From: Ceratotherium simum simum
Taxonomy: Eukaryota > Chordata > Mammalia > Perissodactyla > Rhinocerotidae
Reading direction: 5' to 3'
DNA: 64,000 bases
Assembly: GCF_000283155.1 (NCBI RefSeq)
Contig: NW_004454289.1
Coordinates: 405,804 to 469,803 of the forward strand
This document shows positions 55,701 to 64,000 of the stretch, one piece after another. A program made the translations under genes and the position numbers. A model generated the notes under the pieces. That model was not told where the DNA came from. It searched no databases and saw nothing but the letters and a program-made list of their open reading frames with translations. Positions within the stretch are counted from its first letter, which is position 1. Each line of letters starts with the position of its first letter.

Positions 55701-58700
55701 TAACAGAAAAATTTGTAGACCCCAGTCTAAATATAAAACAAAATCCTTTAAGACCCTAGATATACCTCAGAAATTACAATTGCTCAAATAGGGCTTCTAA
55801 GGAGTTTAAAGATATTGTCTCTCAGCAGTGTCACAGAAGCCCACAGTAAAAAAAAGGCTCATCTCAAAATGATTTGTGCGTTTGGCTTTTGTTTAATGGA
55901 ATGAACCCCAAGAAGATTCACAGGAGACTCACAAAGATTTTAAGAGAATTATATTAGCAGAAACACCACTAGCTTGGACTGATAGATACACAGACATTCC
56001 ACAGTGAAGAGGCTTTTGGACTCCCACATTTCTACAAGCAAAAAGCAGGCTAAGAACATTACTCAGCTGCAAACACGTGCTACCATTCATGGAAAAAGAA
56101 GGATGAGCCAAAAGGCAGAGTCAAGAATCATGGAGAATTATTTCCAGGTCCTCAGTTCTAAACAAAGAACTCCCGACATTTACCTGTCTAGATTTTAGAG
56201 CTACTATGGAGCAGTGACTTCTCTGTCTCCTGTCTGCCTCTGTTGAATAAGAGCTTACACTGGACATCCTGCTTGTTCCACTACTGTTTGTTGGAGGAGG
56301 GGATGAAAACTAGTCTCTTCAGTTCACAGGTCTTCTGATAAAAACAAAACTACACTAGGTGCTCTCAACAGATAAGCCTCATTTGCACCAAGATCTGATC
56401 TGGATGACATCCTGGATTTTGAACTTATATTATAAAGAGGTGAGACTTCTGGGGAGTGTCGAGAGGGGGTGAGCATATTCTGCATGTGGTAGGAATGTAA
56501 ACAACTTGTGGCCAGAGGCTGGATTGTGGTGGTTTTAAATATGTCCACAAATTCCTCAATACTTCTCCCTTTAAGAGGTGGCACTTAACCCCCCCATCAA
56601 AGTATGGGTTGGACTTAGCGACTTGTTTCAAGAAAATGGAATAAGGCAGATGTGTCAGTGTGTGACTTCTAAGACTAGGTCATAACATACACTGTGGCTT
56701 CCTCTTCTCTCTTTTAGGTCACTTGTTCTGGGGGAAGCTGGCTGCCAGGTTATGAGGGCACTTAAGCAGCTTAATGGACAGGCCAACAAGGTGAAGTACT
56801 GGCCCACAGCCATGTGAGTGAGCCATCTTGGAAGCAGATCATCCAGGCTCAGTCAAGCCTTCAGACACTAAAGCCCTAGGCAACATTTTCACATCTCACC
56901 TCTTGAGAGACCCTGGAAAGAACCACCTAAAGAAGCTGCTCCCAAATTCTTAACTCACAGAAACTTTGAGATAATAAATATTTGTGGTTTTAAGACACTA
57001 AGTTCTGGATAATGTGCTATGCAGCAATAGATAACTAATACACCCTAGATATAAATAAAAACAAATCTAATATATTATACAAAATATTCTCCACTTACGT
57101 ACCGTGTTCAATGTGGATTATCTGAAATAACAAAATAATAATTCTATGCTGCAGGGAACATTTATGTTACTTCTACTTTGGTCTGATATGTAATTCTTTT
57201 TAACAGAAACTTTTAATTTTGGAACAATTTTAGATTTACAGAAAAGTTGCAAAGATAGTACAGCATTCCCAAATAACCTTTACCTAGTTTCTCCTAATGG
57301 CAGCATCTTATATAACTATGATACAATTGTCAAAACTAAAAGATTAACACTGGTACATTACTATTAACTAAACTCAAACTTCATTCTCATTTCACCAGTT
57401 TCTCTACAAACGTCTTTTGTGTTCTAGAATCTAATTCAGGATACTTGCCTTTGTGATTTTAACAGTAGGAAAATGAAGGAATTAAACCAGCAAAGTTACT
57501 GATCGCTTCATATATTTGCCATATTTATCAAACTGACAGCATATCTATATACAGGTAATAGAAGCTCCTAACACATTGAGCAGTATAGTGATTGAATGGT
57601 TGCCCCAGAAAGAAATGTCTGGTCTCTAATTCCTGGAACCTGTGAATATTACCTTGTGTATTTGGAAAGAGTCTTTGCAGAGTAATTAAGGACCTGGCAA
57701 CAAAGAGATTATCCAGGATTATCTAGGTAGGCCCTAAATGCAATCACAAGTGTTCTTATAATAGAAACAAAGATGAGAGACACACAGAAAAGAGGAGGCC
57801 ATATGAAGATAAAGGCAGAGATTGGAGTAATGCAGCCACAAGCCAAAGAGTACCACGAACTGCTAGCAGCCATCTGAAGCTAAGAGAGGCGTGAAACAGA
57901 TTTTCCCTCTGAACCCCCAGGGGGAACGCAGTCCTTTCAAAAACCTTGATTTCAGACTCCTAGCCTCCAGAACTGTGAGAAATAATTTTTATGGTTTTAA
58001 GCTACTGAGTTTGTGGCAATTTGTTACACTAGCCACAAGAAATTAAACTGGTAGGAGACACCATCCTAGAGTAGGAACACATATCATCATTTACATGCAT
58101 GAGATTCCTTTGTCAAAGGTAAGACTCTCTCTGCCATGTCCATCATTCCACTCTTTTCCCTCCCTTGGTCTTAAACTAAATACAGCGTGGACCAATGGAT
58201 GGGATACTGGTTACTATCTACTTTTCTCATTGTCTGAAATGAGAGTCATTCATATGATCCTGCTACTAAAAGTAGCAGCTTGATTTACCTTTCTTTTGGT
58301 TTATCATCTCTCTTTCTTTCATAGGTGGCATGGTCATGCCTTGTTGGATCATAACGTATGATGTCCCTGTGTAAAAAAAGGAGAGTGGTAAGTTGAAAGA
58401 GATAAATCAGAATACTAATACAAAAAATTAATAGCAAATTATAATTCAACACCAGGGCGATTCCAATTTTTGAGCAAAGACAAAGCTACCCAATATCAAA
58501 GAAGAGTATTAAGAGCTCATTAGAAACCATCATATTTAAATTACTTAGTATTGAGTTTCCCTGGGTCTTTTTTAATATTAAAAATTATTTTAAACACACT
58601 AAAATAGAGATAAAATGATATAATATTGGGATTTGAATAAAATATTTCAGTGGGGAAAGCAGGGGGAAGTGAGGAAAGGTATAGAAGAGAAAACTAGTCA

Positions 58701-61700
58701 CATGTTGATGATTATAGAATCTGGGTGATGGTGTACAGGGGTTTCATTCACTGGTCTCCCTAAATTATATGTTAAAAATTTTCCATAATAAAGTTACATT
58801 TATATTGCTTTACAGTTTTACAGTTAAAATTTAAGCCTTTGTCCAATTGTTTCACTAATGGAAGCAATGTTGCTATGATATCTAAGTACATAAATATAAA
58901 AATAATTTAAGATTAGTTTCTTTTTTTTTAATTTTATTTATTTATTTTTCCCCCCAAAGCCCCAGTAGATAGTTGTATGTCATATCTGCACATCCTTCTA
59001 GTTGCCGTATGTGGGACACGGCCTCAGCATGGCCGGAGAAGCGGTGCGTCGGTGCACGCCCAGGATCCGAAGCCGGGCCGCCAGCAGCAGAGTGCGTGTA
59101 CTTAACCGCTAAGCTACGGGGCCGGCCCTAAGATTAGTTTCTTGAAGTAAATCTTTGGGTCAAAGGTTAGTATATTTTTAAGGGTCTGATACATATCGCC
59201 AACTGCCCTCTTCAGGAAGTTTAAAATGGCCTAGTTTTAAACTGAGTTCAAGAAGGCATTTATGGCAAAGGGAAACAGGGTGGAATTGGATGGAACATAA
59301 ACCATACTTAAATTTCTTAGCAGCTACTGATGCTTTGCTTGTAGAATTGCTTAAGCTGATGTGCAAAACACTCTGTACAACATTCAGGGCTTTCAACTTT
59401 TCTGCAGCAAGCTCTTCCTCCTCAGCAGTTTTCTTTTCATTTACCTCTTAGAGGGAAAAGGATAATTAGTAATCTCTTGGCAAACATAACTTGAGAAGTC
59501 TCAATCATCAAATATTTATCAAGCACCCAAACATGTGGAAAGAACATTAAGATAGGAAGACAAAAAGTTAAGCTTCAATTTGCTAACCTCCCTATTCCCA
59601 AGACCCTCAATGTCATAGTGAACTCAGAGATTGCATGACCAGCAAACAAAAAGTCCCACTTCTCATGTGTAACTGTGAAAATGAAATCTAGATTTAATGG
59701 CTTTCAGCAGAAAGTCTAGAAGTTTTTTAGGGTAAAAATGGCAAATGTATCAGAGCAAGACAGTAGTTACAAAGCTAAAGTGATTACAGACTCTTCGATT
59801 TTCTTTAAATTCTAAAAATGTAATCTAAATTACAAGTAAATCCAAAAATGAAAGATGGTAATTTTACCGAATATTAATATGTTAGTAGATAGTTGTTTCA
59901 GCCTTTGACTCAGTAATAAATACTGCAGGAAGAGAGCCATAAGCCCTACACATAGGGGCATAAGCTATTATCCTCAACTACTAGAAACAGACAAATACGA
60001 GAGAACAAAGTTAAACAGCTAGTTTGAATTATAGAAAAGAAGTCTAAGCCTTAAAGACCCTTTCAACTTACCGGAGGACATAAACAACCAAGTAACAGAA
60101 ACTAGAATAAAGCACTGCTTTGAGTAAGTTCTCTACCGAGATGCCCCAAAAGTTTCTAAGGGTTCAAAGGAGGTAGAGATTTATGTTCAATTGGATCAAG
60201 AAATGCTTCATAAACAGGTAGAGACTAATGCAGGAAAGACAAAGTGGATCCCTGAGGTGGGAGGAGAGCATGCCAGCTGTAGTAAAGAAAATGAACAGAT
60301 ATACTGAAGTAAGGAAGTGCAGAGTTTACACTGTATTAGGTTGAACCATACGAAACTGCTAATATTCAACAACTTTTGACTTCAAAAACCAGCTATTTCA
60401 ATTTTAACCTAATAATGACCATTAGGAAGTAAAACACAATGCTGGAAAGGGATCGAGGAGTTTGTAGGCTGGCTGTGCCACTTATCTGCAAGATAGTCTT
60501 TGCAATTCACAAAAGATTGAGCCTCAAGAGTCGGGAAGGAAAGAAACAAAAGACAGAGGTTCTATGTCTGACTGCCCTAAGAATGGAAGTGCCATCAACA
60601 GAAACAGAAGGGTCCAGAGGAGCTGAGAGAAATTCAGTCTGGGACTTGCTGAGAATTTGTTGTTCTCACAGCAATGTCTGTGAGAAATATCCATCAAGCA
60701 CTAAGAAAAGAACAGTTGGGAGCTCAGCACAACAGTCATAAGCAAAGATGACCCAAATCTGGAAAATCCCCATGTATAAGAGAAGGCTAAAGCCACAGGG
60801 ACTTACAGAAACTTGGGAAGGGCCTACATCTGGAGGCAAAGGGAAAATTAGGAACGTGGAATAACGAAGAACCTAAGGAAGTTATGGTGCAATGGAAGCA
60901 AAGGGAACAGAACATTTCAAGATGGTGGTCAACAGTGACAAATGCAGCTGGCAGGCTGAAGAGCCTGAAGCTTGAACAAATGCACTGCATTTGGTGAACT
61001 TGTTATTCACAGCTTTGAGGGAATACATACCAGAAGAGTTGTAAGGAGACAGACAAAAGTGGCAGACGTTAAGAAAGTACCCTTTATATGCAGCTTCTAA
61101 ATGTAACCTATTCCCAAGGTTCTGTCTATTCCTATTTTCAACATGGAATTTTGAGTGAGAAGCTCTGAAACATAAGTTGGTGTGGACCCTGGAGAATTTA
61201 CTCTCTGAACCCTGGTTTCTGGAAATGTACAATACACATAATAATCACCTCAAAGAATCCAGAGAGTCAAATCAGAGATTGTATTCAATACAAAGCCAAC
61301 TGCTTCTGGGTTAGATGCAATTTATTTTTTCATTTCAAGTTTAGTGCTGAAAAAGAGATGGAAGTGGCAACTCGAAAACTGGCAAGGTTGAAGAAACGGC
61401 TTTTTTGGGACCTGAAACCTAATCATGTCTGTACAAAGAGGAAGGAGCTAGGAGAAAAAAGAAGGATGAATATGCACATGAGAAAGGGGGGAACAGGAAG
61501 TATGAATGAGGAGGAGTAAGATGCAGATTAGATTAACTCAGGAAGGGGGGACAAAAAGGAGTAAGGAAAGAGAAGTTCTGAGATTGGAGAGGGAAATAGG
61601 GAGCTCACTCAAGGTGGCCACCCTCTTGGTCAAGTAGGAGGTAGAGTCTTTTGAAAAGGATAAGAGTAGGTCTTATAAAGGAAGTCTGGAACCATGGCTG

Positions 61701-63313
61701 TGAAAAAAGCAGGAAGTAAAAAGGAACAGAATTAGGATGCTTCTGATAGCATCATTACTATTAGATATATTCAAATAAGGATGAATTCAGGTAGAATGGC
61801 ATTCAACGGTACATTGCTTTTTAAAAACCTGCACCTAGCACATCCAATGGAGGCAAGATGAACACTCTTCCTTTTAGAAAGCCAGGTGAGACTTCCATGG
61901 CCTCACCAGGACCTGCTGATCTACTGCCAGGGAGGGACGCCAGGGACAGGACGGAGGAAGACGGTGCCTTTAATGGATGTTATCTATTCCTGTCCTTTCT
62001 GGCAGCTTCAAGTAATTAAAATTTTCTAAACAAATTAATATGTACAAACAAACTGAGGTAGTACTGAGTAAGCTAAACATTGGATTGTAAGCTCTACAAT
62101 TCTGAGGTGCAGTTTCTCCATATGTTAAGTGAAGAAACTAGACTAGATGACTTCTCAGGGTCCCCCAGCTCTGACTTCAGAATGGTTTAGACAATTTACC
62201 TTCCTGTTCCTCTTCACTGTCACTTTCTAGAAATCGGGAGTCCATGCGAAATCTGTCATCGGTGCCAAAGTGAGACTGCAAATCCATGAGCTACACAAAC
62301 ACAAACACAATTGATAACCATATTCCCAAGAAATCACTTCTGAAGAAGACCTTCCAAGTACACCTCCCACGCCCTGAAATTCACTATATTAATGCTTGCA
62401 TAACCTCACCTATCCTCAAACCAATCAGAGAGGGTTAAAGAGGACTCACTCCCAAAATAAACACCTAAACACTAAAGTGCACGTCAAGGTCTGTCTGTAT
62501 TTACCTAGATTTAAGGATGTTGTTGAAAAATAAGGACACACTACAAGTGTTATTATTTTCAGTCTTCACTAACCTTCTGTCCAGCTCTGCCCTGAAACTG
62601 AGGTTTAATTCTGAACCTGTTACTATCATCTTCGGAACCAGATTCCTCATCATCGCAGGTGTCAAACAGCTTCCCAGATGCTCTACCCATGGACTCCTGT
62701 TACAGGGATTAAGAGAAGACAGAGACATTTATTAATAACTGAGGCAATCAGCATTTCCTTCACTATGTAATCTTCCCTCTCATATTTAAGAACCAACAAT
62801 CCAGATGCATCTTCCACGAAAGGGTGGAAGGTGGTTAGGATAGAAACTCCTGACTCAGTGATATCTACTTGGCCTCTCGGGTCACTAATCCAGAGGCTCC
62901 CAATGCAGCCTGGATGGGGGTGGCGGACAGTTATTATATGTGAGAACACCTTCTGCAGGGTTTCACTGATATTGACATCATTTTGCAGACAATATGGAAG
63001 AGAGATTCACTTGGGAGAAAATCTCCAAGGTCTCTGCAGTCTCCGTGTTTGGTGGTCTGGGGAGCCCTGGGTCTCATCGTGGTTCCCAGAGGATTTTATG
63101 TTGAGCCTGGCAGTTGTGTGGAGGTCTTCATTTGCATCAGACAGAAATGTATCTGCAAAGGTTAGAGGAATGCCCATGTGGGCGTCCTGAACGTCTTACT
63201 TTCACTGGTTCCTCTCCCAGATGGCTTTGCTCCTGAGTGGATGCCTCCTCTGTTTCACTTTCACTGTCAGAAGCAAAGATGATGTGTGTTGGCTTGTCCT
63301 CTGGGTGACCATC
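49661..63313 (-). CDS. NOL8: Nucleolar protein 8; last ten coding exons
   Basis: NOL8 is a nucleolar RNA-binding protein linked to ribosome biogenesis and growth. Its N-terminal RRM and large middle exon lie beyond base 64000. The ten exons here join in frame to 1146 nt, 382 codons including the stop, matching my memory of the human C-terminal third. Visible features are an acidic serine-rich stretch (DDEESGSEDDSNR), lysine/arginine clusters typical of nucleolar proteins (KAKRKKKR, DCRKKHKDAKRR) and the signature FFFFSKNDERLHGSDLFWRG. It ends LKPK with tandem stops TAA TAA. It lies upstream of IARS1 on the same strand, with about 3.7 kb between its stop and the IARS1 promoter. I saw no frame break. 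Confidence 0.95.
49925..50055 (+). repeat. MIR-like remnant
   Basis: TCTCCTCACCTGCACCATG then TCTAAGTTCCCTTCCAACAC is a typical MIR end. Confidence 0.5.
50193..50272 (-). CDS. NOL8: NOL8 exon (second from end)
   Basis: 80 bp: GSDLFWRGVGSNISRNSWE then ARTNNLRM. The acceptor is CCCCTGGTAG and the donor GTGAGTAA. Confidence 0.96.
50859..50929 (-). CDS. NOL8: NOL8 exon (third from end)
   Basis: 71 bp: EVSLPEKETTRFFFFSKN then DERLH plus one base. The acceptor is CACTTCAG and the donor GTAAGTCC. Confidence 0.95.
51503..51629 (-). CDS. NOL8: NOL8 exon (fourth from end)
   Basis: 127 bp: ETYRVETVKPGKIAWQGAP then RFQDSSSEEEDVTEETDD and RKPSPG. The acceptor ATATGATATAG has a poor pyrimidine tract and is followed by a second AG; the frame requires the first. 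An ERE SINE tail begins 53 bp upstream. The donor is GTAAGTAA. Confidence 0.94.
51683..51981 (-). mobile_element. Chimeric ERE SINE (long form) with 15-bp TSD
   Basis: CAACCAAGTATTTCT lies at 51668-51682 and 51982-51996. The module order is identical to 29341-29636. Its A-tail is 53 bp upstream of a NOL8 acceptor. Confidence 0.95.
52080..52318 (+). mobile_element. ERE-type SINE with 12-bp TSD
   Basis: AAAATAGGTAGT lies at 52068-52079 and 52319-52330. It is head-to-head with, and about 100 bp from, the chimeric copy. Confidence 0.94.
53690..53961 (-). CDS. NOL8: NOL8 exon (fifth from end)
   Basis: 272 bp, the largest NOL8 exon here: SKAKRKKKREETEKLPEV, SKEMYYDIATDLKEIFQTT, KDTSEKEDAGPWNEDYGG, EKAEEVHDRAALTTGAG, then QPGGFTFSFFDSDSKDVK and E. 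The basic KRKKKR run is a candidate nuclear/nucleolar signal. The acceptor is TCAATGCAG and the donor GTACTTTT. Confidence 0.96.
54235..54358 (+). repeat. MIR-like remnant
   Basis: CCTCAGTTTCCTCATCTGCA, AAATGAACATG and TTCTAAAATTCTGTG are MIR hallmarks. Confidence 0.6.
54546..54792 (-). mobile_element. ERE-type SINE with 17-bp TSD
   Basis: TCCAATATCAAGTTTTT lies at 54529-54545 and 54793-54809. Confidence 0.94.
55120..55730 (+). mobile_element. hAT-like repeat interrupted by ERE
   Basis: GCAAACTATGGGCCACGGGC at the left; TGGCCTGCAAAGCCTAATAT at the right; the SINE at 55238-55491 lies between. ACAGCCTCCCTTGTTCATT is duplicated with a 20-bp period at 55573-55611. Confidence 0.6.
55238..55491 (+). 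mobile_element. ERE-type SINE
   Basis: GGGGCTGGCCCCATGGCGTA head, GTTTGGATCCCAGG box, two tail repeats and a CAACAACAACAAAAA end. Confidence 0.9.
56520..57045 (+). mobile_element. MLT1-like (MaLR) LTR
   Basis: AAATATGTCCACAAATTCCT at the left; GTGCTATGCAGCAATAGATA then ACTAATACA at the right. Solo, non-coding. Confidence 0.7.
57590..58060 (+). mobile_element. MaLR-type LTR
   Basis: GGAACCTGTGAATATTACCT, GGAAAGAGTCTTTGCAGAGT, CCTCCAGAACTGTGAGAAAT and TAAGCTACTGAGTTTGTGGC in order. It abuts a NOL8 intron end. Confidence 0.7.
58289..58366 (-). CDS. NOL8: NOL8 exon (sixth from end)
   Basis: 78 bp: DIIRYDPTRHDHATYERKR then DDKPKE plus two bases of Ser. The acceptor is TTTTTACACAG and the donor GTAAATC. 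Confidence 0.94.
58923..59128 (-). mobile_element. ERE-type SINE with 15-bp TSD
   Basis: TAAGATTAGTTTCTT lies at 58908-58922 and 59129-59143. Confidence 0.94.
59308..59446 (-). CDS. NOL8: NOL8 exon (seventh from end)
   Basis: 139 bp: EVNEKKTAEEEELAAEK then LKALNVVQSVLHISLSNST and SKASVAAKKFK. It is Glu/Lys-rich and likely helical. The acceptor is CTCTAAG followed at once by another AG; the frame requires the first one. The donor is GTATGGTT. Confidence 0.93.
59447..62095. other. NOL8 intron, nothing recognised
   Basis: About 2.6 kb, purine-rich in its second half (many GGAAG/AGGA runs around 61350-61700). No gene, RNA or clear repeat is seen. Confidence 0.45.
62096..62190 (+). repeat. MIR-like remnant beside a NOL8 exon
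   Basis: GTTTCTCCATATGTTAAGTG, CTAGACTAGATGACTTCTCA and CAGCTCTGACTTCAG are MIR-like. Confidence 0.45.
62200..62290 (-). CDS. NOL8: NOL8 exon (eighth from end)
   Basis: 91 bp: LMDLQSHFGTDDRFRMDS then RFLESDSEEEQE plus one base. The acceptor is GTTTGTGTAG and the donor GTAAATTG. An old MIR-like stretch abuts its donor side. Confidence 0.93.
62574..62696 (-). CDS. NOL8: NOL8 exon (ninth from end)
   Basis: 123 bp, 41 codons: ESMGRASGKLFDTCDDEES then GSEDDSNRFRIKPQFQGR and AGQK. It is acidic and serine-rich, a likely casein-kinase-type phospho-region by composition. The acceptor is TGTAACAG and the donor GTTAGTG. Confidence 0.93.
63200..63313 (-). CDS. NOL8: NOL8 exon (tenth from end)
   Basis: 114 bp, 38 codons: DGHPEDKPTHIIFASDSES then ETEEASTQEQSHLGEEPVK. 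The acceptor is GCTCTAG and the donor GTAAGACG. Confidence 0.92.
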
Positions 63314-63624
63314 CTAGAGCAGTCATCAAAAGCATTACACCTTAAGACAACCCTTCATCTCCTTCCCCTGCCAAATCTACTTCCCATCCTATTTTCTTAT
63401 CTAGTGAATGCCCACATCATCCACTTATTTCTCATGATGGGAACTTAAAACTTCTCTCTCCATATTCAGCTGATCGCCAAGTTCCATCAACTGGACCTTC
63501 TTGGTATCTTCTAAACATATTCCCACTGTCACTGCCTCGCTTCTGGCTCACGACCTCCCAAAGGCTGTCCCTGGTTCCAAATTTGTCCCATTCAATTTGT
63601 TTTTGTCACAGCCTGAACAACCTT

Positions 63625-63715
63625 TCCCAAACAGATGTTGGCAAACTTTTTCAGTAAAGGGCCAGAGAGTAAATATTTTAGGCTTTGCAGGCCACATATG
63701 GTTTCAGTCCTGCAT
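63625..63715 (-). mobile_element. hAT-like repeat fragment
   Basis: TTGGCAAACTTTTTCAGTAA and AATATTTTAGGCTTTGCAGG are the reverse orientation of the family seen at 26375 and 55120. Confidence 0.65.
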
Positions 63716-63754
63716 TATTCTTCTTTTAAACTCTTTAAAAATATAAAAACCCTC

Positions 63755-63963
63755 GGGCCGGCCCCGTGGCTTAGCGGTTAAGTGCGCGCGCTCCGCTGCT
63801 GGCGGCCCGGGTTCGGATCCTGGGCGCGCACCGACGCACTGTTTCTCTGGCCATGCTGAGGCCGCGTCCCACATACAGCAACTAGAAGGATGTGCAACTA
63901 TGATGTACAACTATCTACTGGGGCTTTGGGGAAAAAAAATAAATAAATAAAATAAAAAAAAAC
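63755..63963 (+). mobile_element. ERE-type SINE, young
   Basis: GGGCCGGCCCCGTGGCTTAG head, GGTTCGGATCC box and GGGGCTTTGGGGAAAAAAAA end; close to what the other young copies share. Confidence 0.92.
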
Positions 63964-64000
63964 ATAAAAAAAAAACCAAAATCCACACACTCAGAACTTT

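Overview
This is nuclear DNA from a placental mammal, almost certainly an odd-toed ungulate (horse, ass, rhino or tapir lineage). About two dozen copies of a tRNA-derived SINE with the head GGCCGGCCCCGTGGCTTAGCGG, the equine-type ERE family, are scattered through it. Many have intact target-site duplications (TSDs). Older L1, MIR, L2, MER5-like and MaLR/ERVL-type LTR pieces fill much of the rest. There are no prokaryotic or viral genes, and nearly all long open frames are chance or repeat-derived.

Two protein genes lie head to tail on the minus strand. From 39147 down to 2682 are the first 19 coding exons of cytosolic isoleucyl-tRNA synthetase (IARS1), about 712 codons that join in frame. They include the HYGH and KMSKR class I signatures and the CP1 editing domain. 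The remaining 3' exons lie left of base 1. The IARS1 promoter is a CpG island at about 45.2-46.3 kb with a CCAAT box and a 30-bp tandem repeat at the likely start of intron 1. From 63313 down to 49661 are the last ten coding exons of NOL8 (nucleolar protein 8), 382 codons including the stop, all in frame. The order IARS1 - NOL8 is the one I know from human 9q22.

IARS1 intron 1 carries an H/ACA snoRNA (SNORA84 homologue, with the miR-3651 segment) at 42135-42300. A diverged second copy lies about 40 kb away at 1742-1884, in the intron after the last IARS1 exon in the window, in the same sense. I know of no description of this copy. It keeps the AGAGCA box and one helix with a compensatory change, but lacks the miR-3651 segment and has GCA where ACA is expected. 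It may be a decaying snoRNA or a lineage-specific one.

Other points of note are a GC-AG intron after the IARS1 exon that precedes KMSKR, a 16-bp perfect hairpin at 30972-31007, and a steroid-receptor-type palindrome inside a hairpin cluster at 3699-3759. Chimeric ERE elements of one shared architecture also occur, and SINE tails sit about 50 bp upstream of two exons. A run of 136 Ns (23072-23207) interrupts one ERE copy.
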